DNA of 64,000 bases, from positions 307,501-371,500 of the forward strand of contig JAEMWC010000281.1 in assembly GCA_016490735.1 (NCBI GenBank), in the 5' to 3' direction. The notes under the pieces were generated by a model that ran no database searches, was not told the origin of the DNA, and saw only the letters and a list, made by a program, of their open reading frames with translations. Made by a program: the position numbers and the translations under genes. Origin of the DNA: Pachyseris speciosa (lineage: Eukaryota > Cnidaria > Anthozoa > Scleractinia > Pachyseridae). Below are positions 53,744 through 62,700 of this stretch, piece by piece (the stretch's first letter is position 1; each line of letters begins with the position of its first letter).

Positions 53744-56700
53744 TTGCATGACACTTGTTTGTACCTTGTTTATTTCCTGTTGCAGAGAACGCACAGCAGC
53801 GTGCTTCAAGCTATGATGCGCATAATCCCCTTCCTGACGTTTGGAGACGAAGAAAACATGAGAACATTGGTGAACCACTTTCTGCCATACCTGGACTTTG
53901 AGAAGTAAGTTTCAATCAGTCGGGTGAAATGCAGTGATTCACTCAGGCTGCCATTGCCCTTGAAGAGCTCGCTTTGGTTCACCCGACAGGAAATGCTGAA
54001 GTTTTCTTGTTATATTTGACAGGTTTGATCGTGAGCGGTCCAGTGATGAGGTCCTCTTTTTTGATTGCTTCTGTAGCATAGCAAGTAAAATCGAGGTATG
54101 GCTTTAGTTGTGGCTATGATGTAGTGGTGAACTGTATATTCTTTGGTTTCCCTAAAATACAAAAATGTATTTGGAGGGCTGGTAGTTTACAGTCCCGAGG
54201 CTTTCATGTTTATCTGTTTGTTTCATTTGATGGGTAAACTTTTTCATCGTCATATTCCTTTATTTGTAATAGTTACGTCTTTCTAAGACCATGTCTTCTC
54301 TTTGGACAGAACAACCACAACGGTTTTAAGTTGAAGGAAATGATAATCGAGAATGGAATTGTAGCCAAAGCCTTGAAGTACCTGGAAAAACAAACACCTC
54401 AAAAGCCCTTCAGGTAAGGTGACTTGTGCTGATCACCTGAAGGTCAGTAATATTTGAGATTATTGAAACACGAGTGTGTTTATGGTTTCTTTCTGCAGTA
54501 AAGCAAACCTTCTTGAAGCTGACGTTTGGAAGGAGTTTTTAGCACGGCCATCTCTTCCGTACGTACTTCGGCTCTTGACTGGACTTTGCAAAGGACATAA
54601 CAATACACAGGTATGGGAAAAGGACGTTTCCTCCTCTTAATATTTAATAATTAGATTATGAGTTCGAGATTTCTATCATGCGCTCTCATAGAAATCGATG
54701 GCGAATAATCTAGTTTTAGTATAAATCCACTAGTCGTTCAAAACTAAACAAGTTGTCTAAATCCTCCTCGCAGACACTTCGAAAACGCGAAGAAACGGCC
54801 GTCATGTTGTTGGCAACCGTTACTCACTATCTATTACAGAATAGATAGTTAGTAGTGTAGCCAATCAGAGTACGGCATTCGTGATAGAACTCTAGAAGAT
54901 TTACACTAAAGAGGCATATTTGCGCTGTTTATGATTTTGTGTGGATACTCGAATAGTTATTATCCCGAAAAATATCTTTGCGTCAGATAGCACTGTACTC
55001 AAGATACCCATTCTGATTTGTGGTTTGTGTCAGTCTGCTCAGCAAGGTTAAGTCGAGTTAATTATTTCTCTGAAACTTGATTAAATAAATTGTGCGCAAT
55101 GACCTCCTCCATTTGCCTCACACTTTTAGTGTGCTGTTGCACCTAAAGCTCACAAACCACCTTCAAGTAATGATCTTGCGTTAATTTGTTACGGCAATCA
55201 GATAATGGTTGAGAACCATTTCTGTGTGTGTGTGTTTCAGGTTCTCGTGGGTGAGTCAGCAGTCCCAGCTATTCATCGGTTGGAGCAAGTGTCTTCTGAA
55301 GAAAAGGTTGGCTCACTGGCGGAGAACCTCATGGAAGCACTCCGAGAACATCCTGATGTGGAGAAAAAGGTCATTTTAACAGCTCTTTGCTCCTCATACA
55401 GAAAGGACTAAACAAAACGACGGTGTTCCACCTTTTGATACAGTTAATGATATTCCTGTAACAACAACTTAAATGCGGTACAGTTGCCTAAAAAGTTGGC
55501 AAGACCACAATTATTCTGCACCGCTTTTATTACGAACATTTTCGGCCACCAGAAAATTGTTGCGGTACAAACCAGCAGGGGCAGAAGTGGCAGCAGCCGT
55601 AGCTGTTGTAAGTTTTACGCAATCTCCCTTTCCTCCATCACCACCCCCTCCCAATCCCCCACAGGCAACACACACCATTCAAATCAATATTAGAGGGCAT
55701 TTGATCAGCTACACTTATAGTGCCCTTAGGTCAATTTAGGGAGACATTAACAGTCCCACCCAAGCTCCATTTTTTTAGCTTCCTTGTAATATTTCCTTTT
55801 TGATTTCTATTCAGGTTTCAGAAGTCCGACGGTCAACACGACTGGAGAAAAAGAAACTCGCCATGGCCATGCGAGAAAAACAACTTGGTGCTCTGGGCAT
55901 GGAGGTACGCAGATCCCCCCTTAACGTTACTTGTGTTCTTCCGTATAGAGTATGCGCGGAGCGGTCATGTTGGAGGACCAAACAATAAGAAATTATTTGC
56001 ATGTTTATTTCAATAAATTGTTGTTGTTTGTTTGTTGTTGTTGTTGTTGTTGCATAATGATGAATTTATTTCCCAAAGGAAAATCATTTTATTGTTTTGG
56101 TCTTCCAACGTGGCCTCTCTGAACAAACTCTATTGTTAAGTGTTGCAACTATACAGATCCTTAGAAAGTCAGTCGCTTATCACCTTTTGATTGCATAGGA
56201 CTGATGCACATTCGATCCCACAAACGGAGATGGCCACTCTTAGACTATGAGTAGTCCCATATTTTTCTTCGGGATGGTGAAACAAGCGAAAGACGCGCGC
56301 GGGAACATTTCTCCTTCAAGAACAAGCGACGTGCGTGGGGAGGTATCTCCTCGCGGGAGGCAATGTTCGCGCACTCGAGTGTTTCTCTTGTGTTCTATAT
56401 GTATAGTCTGGCTCACTTGTAACAGATAGAAGTGGTTGACTGCCACTCGAACCTGAATTTTGGATTTTAACGAACGGGTTACACAGTGATGTCATTTCGG
56501 CTTTGGAGCATCTATCTGCCAATTGTTTACATGACCTTTTGGGTTTCTAGGCCTTCCTAATAGTTTATTTTGAAAGACTTTGATTCAACCTTTCAGACGA
56601 CATCAGCAGGGAAGATTATCGCCAAACCATCCAGTATGCTGCGTGAAATGGAGGAGCTGCATGAGGAATCCGGACTGTCTTGTTGCATCTGCCGTGAAGG

Positions 56701-59700
56701 TTACAAGTACCACCCACAAAAGGTGTGTCTCCAAATTTTACCTTGCATTGTTATGAAATCTGGGTTAGAAATCTTAATTAATACTCAAGTACTGAAAGTG
56801 GGACTTGTTGTGAAGAAATGGTCCTCCTATTTGTGATCTCTCCTGTTCCAGGCGTTCAGATAGTAAACAGGGCGCAAGATTACCGGTAGAGCGAGGCGAA
56901 AATAAAGCGGTGAAAAACCAAGGGGGGCTTTGGTCACCTGGCTTCTCAGGCTTTCTCCAATAATGATACTGATATTGGTAATGATGATGATAATGTTTGT
57001 TTGTTTGTTTGTTTGTTCGTTCGTTTGGTTGGTTGGTTTGGGAGGGGACCTTCAAGTAACACAGTGTAACCATTACCTGATGAAAACATTGAAGACAACA
57101 AAATTCAGCATCTTGCAGCTGGTTGTGAACCCTGTACCAATAATATGCACACGTTGTGACTGGACGTGCTTTTACTCGGAATTTGCTGTGGAGAAACCCA
57201 GTATGCTTGTTGTGTTCAGGTGTTGTTTGGAACACCGTGCATAGACTCGTGAAACTGATTGCTGCCATTATCAACTCCAAACAAAACAAGACTTGCTGGT
57301 GTAATTTTGGGCGTCACTGTTAGTTTTACTGTTGTTTCTCGTTACATGTGATTCGTTACAGGTTCTTGGCATTTACACCTTTACCAAAAGATGTATACTT
57401 GAGGAATTTGAAAACAAACAGCGTAAAACACAGGTAATTCATATAGTATCTAAATTACTTTCTTTCGACACAACTGAATACACAAGTGCGAATTTCACTG
57501 AGAAGGTGCTTGATCGACTGACTGGCTGGAACGCTGGACTTTAGTCCACATCGCGCTCTGCCCACTGGCTGAAGTTGTCTCTTTGTTCATCCGAATCTTT
57601 TTGTTGTGCCCCTGTTTGTTGGTATTTTGCACCGTGTATGGTTATTTCAGTGCGGTGTCTGTAAATTAGACACCATCATTAATTTGGTCTTCAAGACTCA
57701 TTATCAAGATAATTGTAAATTAAGCTTCGAAGTAATACCAGACAACTCATTTTCGGTAGAAAAGAATAATCACACAAGTCGAGTCAGTTTGCGGATGTAT
57801 TTCTCCAGTAAAGAGCATTTAATACACCAGGCAAGTTGTTGCTGTTAAGATTATCTGTTGTTTCATTTTTTTAGGGTTACTCTACTGTCAGCCACTTCAA
57901 TATTGTTCACTATGACTGTCACATGGCTGCTGTCAGGTGAGCTAATCATGTCCTTGTCCATGAGAGTGTTCATTGCTGTAGCAATATACAGTCGTTTCTT
58001 AACAACATAAACACATCTTCTATTTGTTCTTTGTGATGTACAGTTTGGTTTATTGTTTATTGTTTGGTCGATGTCCCTAGTCATCGATTTGAAAGATGCA
58101 TTGCCGAAACCACCATTTTTGTTTGAGGTGATAGTGAATATGAAGTTCAGGGGAAATACGCGTGGTAATTTGGAATCTTTCGCCTAGGAAAACACTAGTA
58201 TTTGGATTTGAGATGTTCTGTTCACTTAAAAATTCCTCGTGCACCGCACTGAAAAAGCGTGACGCACCCGCTTCGTAGATGAAAATCTTCTGAAATGTAT
58301 CTGTAAATGGTAAATTCTCTGCTTCATTCTCATCCTGGTGATCATGTTTCTCTGTTAGACTCGCTCGTGGCCGAGACGAATGGGAAAGTGCCGCGCTACA
58401 GAATGCTAATACAAAGTGCAATGGTTTGCTGCCAATCTGGGGACCTCAGGTAATTTGTGCCTACTGCACAACTGTGTCCTTAAGCCTGGTCTTCACTAGC
58501 GGCGCAAGCACAAGCACAAGCATAAGTAGCTTATGCCAAGACGAAACGTCCTTTTCACACTACGCAAGCGAACGCAAGCACAAGGAAAAGGAAAAATTTT
58601 GATCCTTGCGCTTGTGCTTGTGCTTGTGCTTGTGCTTGCGCTTGCGCTTCTGCTTATGCTTGCGTTAAGCCCGTTTTCACGGTGAAATAATCGCTCTTGT
58701 GCTTCCGCTTATGCTTGCGTCGCTAGTGACAACCAGGCTTTAGTGGTCGCTGGAATGGTAAATGACAGTGATACACAAGAGCTTCGTCTCTCTTATGAAG
58801 AGAATGCAACATGAGTGTTCAGTAATTTACGAAACGGTTATTTTAATTGCCACAGCCAATCATCTCTTTTATGCTAGCAGATATGTAGTTTTTGATTGTA
58901 TGTGAAAATCGACAACACATTTGATCGATCAATCGATTGATGATTGATCGTTGATCGATTGATTGATCGTTGATCTTCGGTTGCAAGTATTCGTTGTAAT
59001 GAGAATTTGAATTTGCAAACAAGGCAATGTTATGCGCAAGCGAGGATACAAATGATAATGATAGTATGCTATTGTTTTCGTTATGTCACCAATATAAATA
59101 AAAACTAGAGAAAATTCGCCATAATAAGGCTCTTTGCTTGTTACAGTTGTCAACACTGGATGATTCTGTTTGCTTTTAGGTGTCAGAGTCCGCGTTTGCA
59201 AGCTGTTTGGCCAGGTAACGAAACTTAAATACTTCAGTGGTTGTGTTGAACTGTTTCCATTTTGTCCAATTAGATTTTTCATGTGCTTGCTAACTGTGTG
59301 TTACGTTCATTTATTTTAAAACTGAGTTTTAAATGGCAAATCACGGTTGGCAGCTGTTTAATGGGTTTTAATGGGACTTCTGTCGTAATGTCATAAAAGT
59401 TGAAATATGTAATTTACTCAATACTGTCAGACGCAAAATTCGAGTTCTCCCAACAGGAAAACTATCATAATTGTTGAAAAATATATATTAAATTATCACA
59501 ATTATTATTTTGCTGGTTTTTCCAAAGTCTTTGGAATGCCACAAGTTTTCTTTTCAACCATGTAACCACGATATCATTTCTTCCAGACACAACAGCTACA
59601 TCCAGGAATGCACAGGTCATCTGGAACCCACTTACCACGCGTCAATTCACGACCTGCGCCTGCTGTTACAGCGGTTTGCCTTTGAAAAATCTTTCAGCGA

Positions 59701-62700
59701 GGACACTGGTGGCGGGGGTCGAGACTCGAACATCAAATTTGTGCCCTATGCAATACACATGATTCTCTACGTACTGAACACGTAAGAGGCTTAGAAATTT
59801 CTTTAAATGATTCGAGGGTGTTGGTGTTATCCGGAGGGCAGCGCTGGTTAAGTAAGAGCTCTGTTTTGAGCCCTGTTATCAGAGAGTAAATAATCGCACT
59901 TGTCTGTTTACAGAACACGACAGCTGAGTAGGGAGGAGAAGACACTCAAGTCGTTTCTGGATATGTCCTCAGACAAATGGGTGGAATCTGCATACGAGGT
60001 ACGCTCATCACATACATCTCTTGTTCTAGGCAATACTGTTGACTAATTAGAAATAAAGAAGAAAGGAAAATGAGTATTCGCTGCAAGCTCCTGATGAAAC
60101 TGTGAACGTTTTCCTTTGTTTTGCAGGGTTATTTGTTTGTTTGTTTCTGTGATCTAATAGAAATGCGTCGGACTAACGAAGAGTTGGCAGTGTATGAGTA
60201 ATGACAGAAACGTTTTCTTTTAACTTCAAAATGGTGTAAACCTTCCTCGGTCGTCGTAGTTTGTCTGGCAATTCAAACCAACTCTGCAATGTACCATCAC
60301 GTGGAAAATAGGAAAACTGTTTTTGCCCTTCTGCTCACCTTCCGTGATGTCAATACAGATGTAGCGAATGTCTGATGTAATTATTTCTTTGTATTTCAGG
60401 TTGACAGTCCGCTGTACTTAACAGTTCTGTCGCTGTTTGTTTACTCCTTGGAACAGTGGAACCAGTTGAAGCTCACTTTCCTTAAAAGGCTCCTTGTCAC
60501 TGCGCACGCTCGTCATCTGTCTCCCTCGGGAGCTTCAAAGTAAGGCCTTTTTGGTATGATTATGATTTGGTTAAGATTGTTTAGACTGTATTTGATGGGT
60601 TCTTGGACAGTATTTTCCACTAATGATACATATTCATTACAGTTCTGGCAAATCCAACTTTGGCTAAAACAGTGAGGTCACTGCAAATAACTTTCAATAC
60701 TGAAGTACACAAAACAAGTTGCAAAATATTCAGCATAAATCGGCTGAACTTGCTTAACGTACTGTTAAAGTAGTATCAGGAAACAGTTGGCAAAATTTTG
60801 TTAAACTAGAGAAACGCTCGGGATGGATTGAAAGACACGCACTGAAAATTCATTGAAACTGTCAATCCGATCAAATCCCTGTATTGTTTCCTTCCTTTTG
60901 TTGATATTTGGCGGCATAGTCAGAACATAACTACTCCATCGATGTGTTGTTTACAGGGTTCTGGATCCCACTTTAGCAGAGTTCTCTGTTTACCGGCCGT
61001 ATATTGTGTTCTTTGTGTTGATCGACAAGCTGCATCACTTACTGAAGGTGAGAGATTGAGTACTGAATGGATGGCTGGATGGAGGGAGAGGAAGAGAGAA
61101 ATCTGACTGCCATACTTTCTCACTTTCCATTTCCTTGTTCGGTTTAAATCGCAAGCGTTCCTACGCAAAAACTAGTTTGACTGAAAGGTGTTTTGTGCAG
61201 AAGGTAAAGTCAGCAGTCATTAATATTTCGGGGGATAAAACGTATATCATCATCCTATTCAAAATAAAAGAAGAAGAAAAACAATTTACTTTCCTTTGGA
61301 GTACGCCAGGCAGATTTTTATCCTTAGATTTCCAGGCCCAATTTTATAAAAGTACCGTGCGTGTACTATAAGGCGGGGCAATGGGAAATCTTGTAATCTG
61401 TTCTTTTTGCACCTTTTGCCATCGCTGTTTAGTTAGAGTTTTGCACGTGGAAGTGCAGTGGTATAGAATAATCCCTTATATGACAACTAGAGACCTCGTT
61501 TGTTTACTCGTTGTTTGTGTATTTCCCTAAGAAACATTTGGCAGCTGGTGACAGTGGGTGGCCACAAGGGATGTTAGATCACATTCGAAACAGTGACGAG
61601 ACTGTTCTGAAAGGCTGTGACAAGGTAAGAATTCTCAAGCACATACAGCTGAAGGTAACATAACTGGGTTCTAGTAACACGAACAGGAGCAGAATGACTG
61701 GTAGTTGTAAACAATGTAAACATCCAGGTCTCTCTTTTGAAATTGTTCAGTTAGACTTACTGGAGAAGGAATTTTGGACTCCTAGAGGCCTGTTTTCTCA
61801 TATATTTTTGTCCACGATTGTAGGCCATTGTATAAGTGAGTATGAGTGTATGGGACATTATCCCAGGGTATATAAGTTAGACATAATGGCACTTCTTGCC
61901 CATTCAAGTGTTAACATCATCGAAGCAAAGCATTCCTTCAGCTAGTATACATGTATTTAGCCTTACCTACCACATTCTTCAATTCACAGTCCTTTCATCA
62001 GTCCAGACTTTTGAGTTAGTTTCACAAGAGTGGTAGGTTATAACCTAGAATGTTATGGCCACAGGGCCTTTTCCGTTAGTGCCCCAAGACTTTGGAACGT
62101 TTCACCGGATGCCGTCAGAGACTATACACAGCCAATAGCAGATTTCAAGAGACAGCTGAAGACGTTTCTTTTACGGATGCTTATACATGACCTCTATAAT
62201 TTTTATTACTTTTATATTGTAGTGGAACCCCCTTTTTTATGCGTGATTTTTTAATTTTATCGATTCTTAACTTTTATTAGGATTGCATTTTAAAGGTAAT
62301 TTTATTGTAAAGCGCTAATGAGCTACAGGGAATTAGCGCTATAGAATTTTAATTATTATTAAATTATTATTTATAGCAAAGTTTTGAGGGTTTTTTTACT
62401 ATTATTATTAATTCTTATTTCACAGATTTTGTCTTTTTACCAAAACGACCTTTTGCCGTCCGAGTCAATTGCTGAATTGTTTGATGTGGCAGGTTGGTAC
62501 AATATTACTGCATAGCAGGATATCTCAGAAACTTATATGATCCTAAGCTTAACAATAAGTAAATAACCAGTATCTTTTGGCTAAAGGAGCCCTCACTTTG
62601 TTTTGTTGCGCCATCTCGGTACCAGGATGATATGCGATTTTACCGGCGTATAAAATCAGAGTAACTGCAGTTCTGTACCTGAACCAAGCACGGTGAACAG

